NCBI GenBank assembly: GCA_028456385.1
Contig: JALNQF010000492.1
Coordinates: 1 to 26,559 of the forward strand
Reading direction: 5' to 3'
From: Ophiosphaerella korrae
Lineage: Eukaryota > Ascomycota > Dothideomycetes > Pleosporales > Phaeosphaeriaceae
Length of the DNA: 26,559 nucleotides
Position 1 is the first letter of the stretch. Every line of letters begins with the position of its first letter. Positions 1 to 9,734 of the stretch are shown in pieces. The translations under genes and the position numbers were made by a program. A model generated the notes under the pieces. It was not told the origin of the DNA. It made no database searches and worked only from the letters and a program-made list of their open reading frames with translations.

Positions 1-77
1 AGAAGAAGAAGAAGAAGAAGAAGAAGAAGAAGAAGAAGAAGAAGAAGAAGAAGAAGAAGAAGAAGAAGAAGAAGAAG
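1..77 (+). repeat. GAA trinucleotide microsatellite coding for poly-Glu in NOC2
   Basis: The window opens with an uninterrupted GAA run. In the NOC2 frame (codons starting at position 2) it gives 25 consecutive GAA (Glu) codons ending at 76, followed by Ala, Thr and the conserved domain. It touches the window edge, so the true length is unknown. Acidic tracts are usual in Noc2 N-termini; a perfect single-codon run suggests recent slippage. Confidence 0.97.
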
Positions 78-1859
78 CGACCAATGGCAACGAAGTCACG
101 AAGAAACTCATAAAAAAATGGAAATCGTCCATGGAGGCAAAATCTTCTCTGCGCGCCATGAGGGAGGTGGTCCTGGCCTTCCGCACTGCCGCACACCTGA
201 ATGACGATGAAGGAAAGAAGTACAAATATGCAATTTCTGATCCGGATGGTACTTGGACTTTCCAACACTCCGTCATAACGTGGCTGATTAAGCATAGTCT
301 ACCACGAGGTCCTCGTGACCGCTCTGCAACTTGTCCCGAAGGTGCTACAACATCACTTGCCTGTCAAAGAGGGTGCAGGAGGGAGAATGTAAGATCCACT
401 GCCGTTCTTGAATACACATGTTGACATCGGCAGTCGCGTACCCACCGACTCGAAGAAGTTCCGCACCCTCACACCACTCCTCAAATCTCACGCCGTCTCC
501 ATACAACATCTCCTCGAGAACCTCTCCGACGCTTTCACATTACGCATCACTCTCGATTCGCTACTGGGGCTACTACCCTATACCCTCTCGTTCAAAAAGG
601 TTGTCCGAGAGCTTACCAAGGTCGTCTCCTCTGTGTGGGCAGACTCGGCCAATAATGAAATGACTAGATTGTCGGCTTTCCTGGTCTTACGAAGACTGCT
701 CATCATCTCTGACCCTAGTATTCGTGAGGCTGTCTTGAAGCAAGCATACCAGGGTCTAGTCAAGGGTGCAAGGAATACCACAGTTCATACTATACGGGGT
801 ATCAATCTTATGAAAAACACGGCATCAGAGCTCTGGGGTATCGATCCTAGCGTAGGCTATACAACAGGTTTTGGCTTCATCCGCCAGCTTGCAATCCATC
901 TACGTACAAGCATCACAAACAAGACGAAGGACTCCTACAAGACGGTTTACAATTGGCAGTACATTCACTCTTTGGATTTCTGGTCGCGAGTCGTCTCGGC
1001 ACATTGTGAGTCGCTGCGCGAAGCAGAGGCTGGTAAACCATCGCCGTTGCGACCACTCATATACCCCATCGTACAGATCATACTAGGAGCAATGCGCCTT
1101 ATTCCCACAGCTCAGTACTTCCCTCTCCGCTTCCAGCTTGTCCGCTCTCTACTTCGAGTTTCATCGGCTACTTCAACTTATATCCCTCTTGCTCCGGCTC
1201 TCATCGAAGTTCTCAATTCTGCAGAGATGAAAAAGCTACCAAAGCCAAGCACACTGAAAACGCTGGACTTCAGCACCGCAATCAGAGCCACAAAGGCCTA
1301 CTTGAGAACGCGGGTCTATCAGGACGGCGTTGGTGAGCAAGTTGCCGAGCTACTATCCGAGTTCTTTGTCTTATGGACCAAGAACATAGCGTTCCCCGAA
1401 CTTGCGCTTCCTGTCATCGTAATGCTCAAGCGCTGGGTCAAAGCCATGACAAAGAAGAATAGCGGCAATCGCAACTCTAAGGTCAACTCCCTTGTTGCGC
1501 TTCTTGTCCAAAAGCTTGAGGCTAACTCACATTGGATTGAAGAAAAACGAGCTAAAATTGACTTTGCGCCTAATAATCGTACGGGCGTCGACACCTTCCT
1601 CAGAGATGTAGCATGGGAGAAGACGCCACTTGGTGCGTACGTTGCTGGGCAAAGAAAATTAAGAGACCAAAAAGCGAAGTTGCTGGAGGATGCGAGGAAG
1701 ATGAATGATAAGAAAAGGAAAGAGGCTGAGATTGCAGATGTGACTGAGGATATGGGGCAGTTTGATGAAGATTCTGGTGAGCAGGAGGAGGATATGGAGC
1801 TTGATTTCGCTAGCGACGAAGATTTAGAAGAGGATGAGGTTGGTAGTGGCGAAGAGTGA
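1..1859 (+). CDS. NOC2: Nucleolar complex protein 2 (Noc2), 5'-partial, three exons
   Basis: Noc2 is an essential nucleolar/nucleoplasmic factor for 60S ribosomal subunit assembly and export, acting with Noc1 and Noc3 (family knowledge). Coding segments are 2-248, 298-388 and 434-1859, giving 587 visible residues before the TGA. Intron 1 (249-297, 49 bp) and intron 2 (389-433, 45 bp) both have GT...AG ends. Joining them restores the conserved stretches SLRAMREVVLAFRTAAH, HHLPVKEG and TDSKKFRTLTPLLKSH; without splicing each frame stops. The HEAT-like Noc2 domain (SELWGIDPSVGYTTGFGFIRQL, QYFPLRFQLVRSLL) lies in exon 3. A basic linker is followed by a very acidic C-terminus (DMELDFASDEDLEEDE). 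The left edge cuts the gene inside a run of GAA codons, so the true start is outside the window. Product identity is very secure; the missing N-terminus is the main gap. Confidence 0.95.
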
Positions 1860-2424
1860 TTGTGCTATAACGATTCTTTGGACATTTGAAAAAGTCTAGG
1901 TCAAGCATTTCGAACTTACACCGAGATGCTGCCCTTTCTAGCCTAAGTACCATGTGCTCGTCATAGTGCAGTAAAATCGAGGGGTAATGTTGCATGAAAA
2001 CAGCTGATTCCTAACGTGTATACCAGTGTATTTGAAGGCAGGTGTAGTTGTATAATTTCATATTGCTTCTGTTCATTGTTTATGAAGTGTATTATGTGGC
2101 GATTGTTGTGCATCACTACCTCCAACATGGAGTATAAAGATGTTACATCCCCATGGCTTCACCGATCCGGATCCTAACACTTGCCTACAATCACTTCTTC
2201 CATCTCTTTCTACCCATGGCATCCCCGGTTCGCCCTCCCCGATTCGCCCTCCTCACTTTCAAAGCACACGCTTTGCTTTTTTTCACCGTCTTTTGTCATA
2301 CGACCAGTGATCCTGCCTCATTTGTCGCGGATTAGCGAGGGTTGCGGACACGAGCGAATGACACCTGCAGGCAGGCTTACGAAGTGCATATGCATGGCGC
2401 TCCAAAGCGAGAAAAGTATGTACG

Positions 2425-2448
2425 TGTGTGTGTGTGTGAGAGAGAGAG
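2425..2448. repeat. Compound (TG)7(AG)5 dinucleotide microsatellite
   Basis: Seven TG units (2425-2438) run directly into five AG units (2439-2448) in non-coding DNA downstream of NOC2. It is a potential polymorphic marker; no function is implied. Confidence 0.95.
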
Positions 2449-3555
2449 TCTCAGCCTCATTGTGCAGGAGGAATTACGCAAAGCTATGACTAGTAGTATT
2501 TGTAACTAGCATCACTCATACAAAATAGAGATAGGGCAAATGTGTAATGCAGGTAAATAGTTAGGGGCGAGCGAGTGTGACCAGGACTTGGTATAGGGCT
2601 GGGGCAGTGCTGCAGGTACACGACGTGCCATGGTCTTAGTATAGCATACTAGAGTATTGGAACAAAAAAGTAAGATGAGCGATAAGAGAGTATGTTCGCT
2701 GATAGCGGCTGCATGATGTACTGGTGCTGGAGAATAGGCGCGGTGTGTTAGAAACGGACCGAACTCAAACTTACCAATGGACAGAGTGAAGGTGGTAAAT
2801 TTAGGTGTGGTCATGGAGGAAAAATGCACTCATTCGTCCAGAGGGAGGCGTTAGTCGTCTATTGGATAAGAGCTCAAGGTCTTTTTCCAAGAGGTATCGC
2901 AGATATGGCCCTACCTGGGAGCTATCGAACCACAAATCCACTACCTGTTCACCACTGGCGAAAAGCCATGGTTTTAGCTGGCTAGGTGGGTCAAGCAGCA
3001 GACGAGCGCTTAAAACTTTCTTTTGCTACTTCGCGCCTATGGCTCGGCCATTTGTAATTGAGCAGATCAAGACGCCACTAGTGATTGGATCTATCAGCGA
3101 AGTGTAGCGCCTACTTTGAGGCCTACAGAGATGTGTGCATGGAGCTGTAACGCACACATGTGAAGAAAAAAGTTCTTTGGCCGGTTTAGGGATGGATTGG
3201 ACGAGGACTACATGTCTGGTGTGATATTGGCGGAAGGCTGCATGGAAGGCTCGATAGAAGGTGGTCGGGGACTTGCGGGGACTAAGACGGGAGCAGGGCG
3301 CAGCCTATGGGGTGTGCAGGGTGCTAGTTCAGGTAGCGTAGACGCTTGGACACATCATCCACCGATGGTGACACTACTCGAGATGATTTTAGATCTTTGT
3401 GCTGCATAATACCCTGAAATGTCGTATTGAGAGGATTGGGTCGATCCTACAGGATGGGTACCAGGTCGTGAGAACGAGTAGGACGTGCGTCGACAGCTCT
3501 TTCACTACCCACCCAAAACGAGTTTGTCTAAATTGACTCCACTATACCTTGTTTC

Positions 3556-3571
3556 CATCCGTCTTCGGATG
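3556..3571. other. Small perfect hairpin CATCCG-TCTT-CGGATG
   Basis: A 6-bp perfect inverted repeat (3556-3561 and 3566-3571) encloses a four-base loop in the gap upstream of the AflR-like gene. It could fold if transcribed. It is short enough to be chance. Confidence 0.4.
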
Positions 3572-4194
3572 CTTCCATCTGACATACATGGTTTTGCTAC
3601 ACAGAGTCTGACCGGGATATGCTGCCTTCAGTCAGCCAATTGAGGCTGACAATGCCACGCTCACATCTATTTTCTTGGTCCTACCTTACCGCGCTGTCTA
3701 GCACCCAATCCATTTCAGCGTTTATCCACTTCAACCTGGCAGCGCCATGTGCATATGCAATGCACAGACTCTTCCCGACAGAGAAAACGTGTCTGTGGGG
3801 TTCATGGTGGCTTCCACGTTTGAGCTGCAGTAGAAGATGTGTTGGTGTGCAGGTAATAGGAGCTAGCGGTGTGGAGGCCCTATCAGTTACACAACAGCTG
3901 ATCCTGGGATCAGAAAGTGTAGGGGTTCCTATGGACTGGCTTGAAGGCTGAGACATGTAGGCTTGCCGCTTGGCGTCGACTGAGTAACGCGGGCTGTTGG
4001 TACAGGCGCTGACTACCAAGGTGCATTGTCTGACCTTACATGAGTGTCTTGACAGTGGATATGTAATATTTGTATATAATGATGGCAGGCCTCTGCTGCT
4101 TGGGCAAACGTTCGGTAAGCACATACTATTTAGGGCTACCAAAGGCCAGTACATACGGTGCCAAACACCAACTTCCTTGTTCACTATAATCATC

Positions 4195-5451
4195 ATGTCA
4201 TTCTCATCGACATCTGTGCAGTGGCAATCACCGATACTACCCTCAATCAGCCAGACATCGAGTCCAAAGATGCTGACACCTGCAACCAATTTACCTACAT
4301 CAGCCCCCAAGTCTTCGTCAGACAAGGAGCGCAAACCCAAGCTTAGAGCGTCTTGCGATGCTTGTGCAGCGTCAAAAGTAAAGTGTGACAAGCAACATCC
4401 GATCTGTGGCCGATGCTCTACAAACAGATCGCAGTGTATCTACGGCATCTCAAGAAAGCACGGCAAGCCTGGTCGAACAAGGAAGAGAAATCGGGATGGT
4501 ACCCCGTTCATCAAGGGCTCCAAACGACAAGCACCAGAGGGTGGTGAATTCCGAAAATTCAGGATCCAGCCTGAGCCCGTTCTTCAACCTCTTCGAGAGT
4601 TCTCCGAGACGTCATCAAATTGGTCTTCCCATTGGTCTCCTACGCCAGGCACACCTGACTTCGAGTATGAGCTGACACCGGAACCGTTCTACATGGACGC
4701 GACAGACCTCGCCTTTATGGACGACATGTCACTACCAAACATGCAACTCACTCCAGAATCGATCCAGGGCATGGAGCGTGAGCCCTGTTTGCGAGATCCA
4801 TTTTCTAAGCAGCATTCAATACCGACCAACCCTCCCCACATTCAAGCTCTGAGACATTACGTTGGCGGCGAGGCAGTCAATCCGATGGATTATACACTCC
4901 AGAACACCAATCCCCCTCCTCACTCAACCCACTCTGCATCTCCAAATGTTATTAACTCGTCGTCGTCTTCGCATTGCTGCTATACACTTGCATACTCGAC
5001 GCTCTACAGCCTGCGCACCATTGGCTCGGACCCAAGCGACGCTTATGCCGAGGTGGAGTGTAGAAGTCTTGAGAGTATCCTCTCTACAACGAGGCACGCA
5101 ATCCAATCGGTTCTTCAGCTTCTGAGCTGCCCGTGTTCGTCCGATCCGCATCTTGCCATGCTGTACTCTAGCATTGCCATCAAGCTTATTAGCTGGTACG
5201 GGGCTGCGGGAGGGAGCCAGTCGATTGAGTTGGAAGTGCACCAGAGTGATGAAGGAGAACAGCGGGGGGTGAGGAGGCAAATGGTGCTCAAGGGCTTGGA
5301 GCACTGCAGACAGCTTGTGGAGGCGGTGGCCAGGTGGGACGGTGAGGGGGGGTCGGAGCAGGGCCGATTCCTGTACGATGTGCTAGGTGCATGGCTGGAA
5401 ACGGAACTAGCCAAGACTGTGAGGGAGGTGGAAAGCAGCGAGATATATTAG
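4195..5451 (+). CDS. AflR-like Zn2Cys6 transcription factor
   Basis: Single exon, 418 residues from ATG 4195. The fungal binuclear zinc cluster is complete: C54, C57, C64, C71, C74 and C81 (CX2CX6CX6CX2CX6C). It is followed by the linker YGISRKHGKPGRTRKR typical of AflR-type regulators. The middle is Ser/Pro-rich and low in complexity. The C-terminal half resembles the AflR regulatory domain, with the paired Cys at SHCCYTLAY (259-267), SCPCSSDPHLAMLYSS (from 311) and KLISWYGAA. Known members control secondary-metabolite clusters, such as aflatoxin or melanin-type pigments, by binding TCG-containing palindromes. An upstream in-frame extension exists to about 3997 but lacks an ATG and reads unlike a protein, so 4195 is preferred. 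No polyketide synthase or other cluster gene is adjacent, so the target is unknown. The stop is only 247 bp before the peroxisomal ABC gene on the same strand. Confidence 0.92.
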   Translation: MSFSSTSVQWQSPILPSISQTSSPKMLTPATNLPTSAPKSSSDKERKPKLRASCDACAASKVKCDKQHPICGRCSTNRSQCIYGISRKHGKPGRTRKRNRDGTPFIKGSKRQAPEGGEFRKFRIQPEPVLQPLREFSETSSNWSSHWSPTPGTPDFEYELTPEPFYMDATDLAFMDDMSLPNMQLTPESIQGMEREPCLRDPFSKQHSIPTNPPHIQALRHYVGGEAVNPMDYTLQNTNPPPHSTHSASPNVINSSSSSHCCYTLAYSTLYSLRTIGSDPSDAYAEVECRSLESILSTTRHAIQSVLQLLSCPCSSDPHLAMLYSSIAIKLISWYGAAGGSQSIELEVHQSDEGEQRGVRRQMVLKGLEHCRQLVEAVARWDGEGGSEQGRFLYDVLGAWLETELAKTVREVESSEIY

Positions 5452-5497
5452 TCCGTAAGTAATTGTGTAATGGAAGGGAGGATTGAGAGCGAGAGAA

Positions 5498-5543
5498 AGC
5501 ACGTGACGTGCATGTGATGGAGCACGTGATGCGCATGTGATGT
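5498..5543. promoter_or_regulatory. Tandem 23-bp repeat with four phased CAYGTG E-boxes
   Basis: Two adjacent 23-bp units (5498-5520 and 5521-5543) match at 20 of 23 positions. Each carries one palindromic CACGTG and one CATGTG. The four boxes start at 5500, 5511, 5523 and 5534, a spacing of 11, 12 and 11 bp, close to one helical turn. CACGTG is the classic bHLH site (Cbf1/Pho4/SREBP class). The array lies about 155-200 bp upstream of the PXA1 ATG and just after the AflR-like stop codon. Its role as a PXA1 promoter element is inference. Confidence 0.6.
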
Positions 5544-5587
5544 AGCACTGGCCCTCCCCGGATCTTGGTACCCCGGGCGTTCACATG

Positions 5588-5593
5588 CCTCGG
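5588..5593. promoter_or_regulatory. CCTCGG core, candidate FarA/FarB-type fatty-acid response site
   Basis: CCTCGG lies about 105 bp before the PXA1 start codon. In Aspergillus this hexamer is the established site for the FarA/FarB (Ctf1-like) regulators that induce fatty-acid and peroxisomal genes, which fits a peroxisomal acyl-CoA importer. A hexamer on either strand occurs by chance about once per 2 kb, so this is suggestive only. Confidence 0.4.
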
Positions 5594-5698
5594 CCCAGGC
5601 TGCACAGACACAGGACGCAGAACAACACCACGGCCGGCCATCTCATGTTGAGGCTCTGCAACATGCCCCATCGCCTGCCACGGAGCTGATGGCCCGCC

Positions 5699-8270
5699 AT
5701 GGCTGCACAATCGACCCTCCAAAGACCCCGTGACCCGCTACTCGTGCTCTACGACCACTATGCGCGGCTGCTCAAGAGTAAGGCCCGGGGCGCGTCGCGG
5801 CTCACCAGGCTCGTCGCGACGCTGACGCTCCTCCTCACCATCATCGGCGCGGGCTACGGCGGGCGCAAGTGGCTGCGCAGCCGGCGCAGCGAGCGCGAGA
5901 CCGGGCGGCAGCTGCTGCGGCGCAACTCTGGGCTCAAGAACAAGGACGGGTCGCGCACCATCTACGTGCCCTACCGCGACTCGACGTCCAAGGTGGTCAT
6001 CAACCCCACCAAGCCCACCACCTTCGATGCCCACCGCCGCCTCTTTCTGCAGCCGCCACGGGCAGCACGTATGGGCGTGGGCGACACCAGTGCCGCGCAG
6101 GCCCCGCCGCCGCAGACCAAGCCGGGCCTCAACCTGGCCTTCTTGCACCAGTTCCTGAGCCTGCTCAACATCATGATGCCGCGGTGGAACAGCAAGGAGA
6201 CGGGTCTGCTCGTCAGCCATAGCGTCTTCCTGATGCTGCGCACCTACTTGTCGCTCGTCGTCGCCCGCCTCGACGGTGAGATTGTGCGCGACCTGGTTGC
6301 CGGCAACGGCAGGGCCTTCCTCTGGGGCATCGTCAAGTGGCTCGGCGTCGGCACCTTCTCCTCCTACACCAACGCCATGATCAAGTTCCTGCAGAGCAAG
6401 TTGTCCATTGCCTTCCGCACCCGCCTAACCCGCTACATCCACGACCTGTACCTTAACCACCATCTCAACTACTACAAGCTGACCAATCTCGACGGCGGCG
6501 TCGGCCAGGGGGCCGACCAATACATCACCCAGGACCTGACTCTGTTCTGTGCCGCGGCCGCCTCGCTGTACTCGTCCCTCGGCAAGCCCTTGGTCGACCT
6601 CTGCGTCTTCAACTACCAGCTCTTTCGCTCCCTCGGCCCCCTGGCCCTGACCGGCCTACTCACCAACTATTTCCTGACCGCAACTATCCTGCGACGACTG
6701 TCGCCGCCCTTTGGTAAGCTCAAAGCCGTCGAGGGCCGACGAGAAGGCGATTTTCGTGCTCTCCATGCTCGTCTAATTGCCAATGCCGAGGAAGTCGCTT
6801 TCTACGGCGGCGACCAGATGGAAAAGCACTTCCTCGAACGCGGCTTTAAGGACCTCAAACACTGGATGGAGGACATATACAGCCTCAAAATCCGCTACAA
6901 TATGCTTGAAGACTTTGTCCTTAAATACTCCTGGTCCGCATTTGGCTACCTCATTACTTCCCTTCCCATCTTCCTGCCAGCATGGGGCGGCCTAGCCAGC
7001 CTTCCTGAGGGATCGGGTGGCGAAAAGCTAGGCCGCGAGCGGGGTCGCATGAAGGATTTCGTCACAAACAAGCGCCTTATGCTGTCTCTTGCTGATGCAG
7101 GGGGCCGCATGATGTACAGTATCAAAGATCTCTCCGAGCTCGCAGGCTACACGTCGCGCGTCTACACATTGATCAGTACTCTTCATCGCGTTCATGCAGA
7201 CGCCTACTACCCTCCTCCTGGCTCACGACCAGAGCTCTTCTCTGTTGCTGACGTCCAGGGTACAGTACACAAAGGCTTCGATGGTATCCGTCTCGAACAT
7301 GTGCCCATTGTTGCCCCAGCACTACATCCACAAGGGGGCGATGAACTTCTCGAGAGCTTGTCTTTTATTGTTCATTCAGGGGAACACCTTCTAATCACTG
7401 GCCCCAACGGCGTGGGCAAAAGCGCAGTTGCCCGCGTCGTTGCAGGTCTTTGGCCAGCATATCGCGGCCTTGTGTCACGTCCACGTAGTAACGGCATGGA
7501 TGGCATTATGTTTCTTCCCCAACGCCCGTACCTATCAACCGGCACATTGCGTGATCAAGTCATCTACCCCCACACAGCACTCGACATGAAGGACGCCGGA
7601 CGCCGCGACTACGAGCTTCTGCAGGTTTTGGAAGAAGCAAAGCTAGGCTATATCCTCGACCGCGAGGGCGGCTGGGATACAAAAAAAGTTTGGAAAGACG
7701 TTTTCAGTGGAGGAGAAAAGCAACGCATCGGTATCGCCCGACTGCTCTACCACGAACCAAAGTATGCATTTATTGACGAGGGAACAAGCGCTGTGAGTAG
7801 CGATGTAGAAGGCTTGTTATACGAGCGCTGCAAAGCAAAGGAAATTAGTAAGCCTGGTTATCCACTTCACCCCTTCCATGCCTTTTCTAACACGACCAAT
7901 AGCACTCATTACAATCTCCACTCGTGCATCTTTAAAGCGCTACCATACGTACACACTCACCCTAGGCATGGGCAATCATGGCGACGAATGGGAGTTTCAG
8001 CGCATTGGCACCGCATCTGAAAAGTCATCTGTTGAGAAGGAACTCGCGGAGCTTAGGGAGCGGCTTGCTAAGGTTGAAGAGTGGAAGAAGAGGAAGCAGG
8101 AAATTGAGGATGAGTTGAATAAGGTGTGGGTTGAGGGAATTGGTGGCGAGACAGAAGAGTTGGCGCCTCCACCATATTTAGAGAGGATGAAGAATGAACA
8201 TGATGAGGTGGTGCAACTTGATAATGAGCAAGCGATTGAGGAGGTGAGGAGCGAATTGGATGACGAGTAG
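5699..8270 (+). CDS. PXA1: Peroxisomal long-chain fatty acyl-CoA ABC half-transporter (ABCD/PXA type)
   Basis: ABCD-family half-transporter of the peroxisomal membrane that brings long-chain fatty acyl-CoA in for beta-oxidation, normally as a dimer with a second half-transporter. Exons are 5699-7847 and 7903-8270; the 55-bp intron (GTAAGC...CAATAG, with a CTAAC branch-like motif) restores KEITLITISTRASLKRYH. The product is 838 residues, near the 853-870 of yeast Pxa proteins. An N-terminal hydrophobic segment (about 37-54) and five more predicted membrane segments precede the EAA-like loop NAEEVAFYGGD (362-372). The nucleotide-binding domain has Walker A GPNGVGKS (568-575), Q-loop LPQRPYLS, signature FSGGEKQRI (669-677), Walker B YAFIDEG (689-695) and D-loop SAVS. 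The usual H-loop His is replaced by Thr723. A charged helical tail rich in Glu/Lys follows. The start has a strong context (gccATGG). Choice of PXA1 over PXA2 rests on remembered similarity to filamentous-fungal PXA1 proteins. Confidence 0.94.
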
Positions 8271-9016
8271 ATGGAAAGTAGGGGCCCGGGTGAGCAAGTA
8301 GAAAGTGAGCAAGAGCATGAGGAGGAAGAAACGCGTAGTAGCGAAGAGAGGAAAGTGTAAGAAGAGCCACGTAAGAAAAAAAAAATACTAAGCGCAAATG
8401 GAGTTTCATCTCTTCTTTGATGCCTCATACCCCCTCGTTTCCCTTGTCCAACCTAGCAACCATTGCCAACAACGTGTGGACCCCTATCAGACCACACCTT
8501 CTTGTACCACTACCCCTTACCAGTAAATTATTCATATAGTATACCCACACCTATGGGTCATGCAAGAGACCCAAAATAGACACACGAGATTGAAGAGCGT
8601 TCGTGGTAGGGAGGAAGTTTGGTACGGATATATTGCGGTAGATTAACGTAAGAAGTCTGATGAGACATCAGATCACGAATTCGGTGAGTACTATCTGATG
8701 ATATGGAAATTGAACAAGTGTTCTTTTGCGGCATGGGAAAAGTACTTGTGATGTTGGGGTATATGGGGTCATGCAGTATAGAGTAGTGAAATTTTGATAG
8801 CAGTGGTGGAGGTGATGTTATGTTTCCCTATGTACAAGTCTAAGAAAGTAATGGATGTAGATATGGTGTATGCTTGCATGCTCGACTCTTCTCTAAGGAA
8901 AAAGTTATAAAATGATAGTATTTCTTTTTATCTACCTATATAGCGAAGAGTCTGGGAAGCAAGAACATTGATGGAAATTAGCCCTAGGAACAGAACTTGA
9001 ATCAGGCTTCAACCTT
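8271..9016. other. Convergent intergenic region (PXA1 and DUF4360 3' ends)
   Basis: About 750 bp between the two converging stop codons. It holds both 3' flanks, an A-run at about 8374-8386 and a perfect hairpin at 8656-8672. No open frame of substance or recognisable RNA gene is present. Confidence 0.6.
8656..8672. other. Perfect inverted repeat TCTGATG-AGA-CATCAGA
   Basis: A 7-bp perfect stem with a 3-base loop lies midway between two convergent genes. A third partial copy (ATCTGATGAT) follows at about 8693. It could be a 3'-end or RNA-processing signal read from either strand. A stem this short can occur by chance. Confidence 0.4.
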
Positions 9017-9734
9017 TTAACACTTCTTCCATGCGATGTACAAGTTGTTGGTAAGCCGGCCGCCCTCGCGCGTAGAAGCAAGCGTGCCACTCAAATGACT
9101 ATTGATAGGCGAGAGAAAGACCTCGGCGTTCACATTGAGTAAAGTCTCGCCGGAACCACATGGTGACCATATAGCAAGCTGAACGTTATCCTGGTGGTAG
9201 TATTTTCCGTGGAAGGGACCGGCGAGGGATAGAGCTGCAGAGGACTTGCTACTTATTAGATTTTACATAAAAATTACCAAGAATACGATTCATCTCACCT
9301 GGTCTGTTGTGCCAGAGAAGTAGTACGTCGACTTAACAGTGCCCGTCACACCATTATCAAGATCGGCCCATCCGGTGTAGTCGGCTTGATACACAGAGAA
9401 GGAGAACCCTGGTTCATATTCCAGTTTGAGATTGATCTGACAGTTCTTTCGGGATTCAGCAACATCTGCACCGCGGCCAACTCGAGCTGTGAACTGTTTA
9501 TCGAAGTCTGCATACGGGTTGGTTGGTGTGAACTCAAATGCGGGCAAAATACGTACAGATGGGAAAGAGCTTGTTATCAGTCCAATTGACGTCGACACTG
9601 CCCTGTGGGCATCCAGAGCCACCTGAGACAACATTGGAGATCTTAAAGGATGAGGGTGCCGGGCCTTGGGCCTCTGGCACTGGGCTTGCTAGTGAGGTTG
9701 CCGCAAGGGCAAACGTGGCGAGTGTGAACTTCAT
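9017..9734 (-). CDS. Small secreted protein with DUF4360 domain, three exons
   Basis: Exons on the minus strand are 9734-9557, 9507-9299 and 9244-9017, giving 204 residues. Intron 1 (9556-9508, 49 bp) runs GTACGT...ATGCAG; intron 2 (9298-9245, 54 bp) runs GTGAGA...GCAAG. Both are needed to keep frame and rebuild LFPIYFDKQFTARVG and GTTDQSSAALSLAGPFHG. Residues 1-17 (MKFTLATFALAATSLAS) form a typical signal peptide, so the protein is probably secreted. Family hallmarks are GSGCPQGSV, SRKNCQINLKLEY, GFSFSVYQADYTGWADLD, GVTGTVKSTYYFSG and IAWKKC at the end. Four Cys (42, 82, 158, 204) could form two disulfides. DUF4360 proteins are secreted fungal proteins of unknown biochemical function; some are seen as effector candidates. 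The gene ends about 4 kb from the RIP block. Splice sites were assigned by eye. Confidence 0.88.

Larger units (their letters stand above)
1860..4194. other. Intergenic region between NOC2 and the AflR-like gene
   Basis: Over 2.3 kb without a gene I can defend. It holds the NOC2 3' flank, a TG/AG microsatellite at 2425-2448, a small hairpin at 3556-3571, and the promoter of the downstream regulator, with a TATA-like element (gtatataat) near 4070-4080, about 115 bp before its ATG. Short open frames at 2512-2829 (minus), 2805-3107 (plus) and 3619-3951 (plus) show no recognisable family, signal peptide or splice support, so I do not call them genes. Base composition is ordinary and there is no sign of RIP. 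Confidence 0.6.

Noticed and set aside
3619..3951. 110-codon plus-strand frame as a small gene
   Set aside because: No family, no signal peptide, poor start context, and it is followed closely by promoter-like sequence.
3997..4194. 66-residue N-terminal extension of the AflR-like protein
   Set aside because: It lacks an ATG, includes a TATA-like stretch and has no family conservation; ATG 4195 fits better.
3681..4391. 236-codon minus-strand open frame
   Set aside because: It overlaps the start and zinc cluster region of the AflR-like gene in antisense, has no recognisable domain and reads as low-complexity noise; the sense frame has clear family motifs.
5738..6222. Overlapping 117-160 codon frames on both strands in the GC-rich start of PXA1
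   Set aside because: They are Ala/Arg/Gln-rich shadows of the GC-rich sense exon with no family resemblance.
7878..8270. Separate small coiled-coil gene starting with its own ATG
   Set aside because: Its conserved part (LITISTRASLKRYH...) continues the ABC ATPase domain; a 55-bp intron joins it to the upstream exon in frame.
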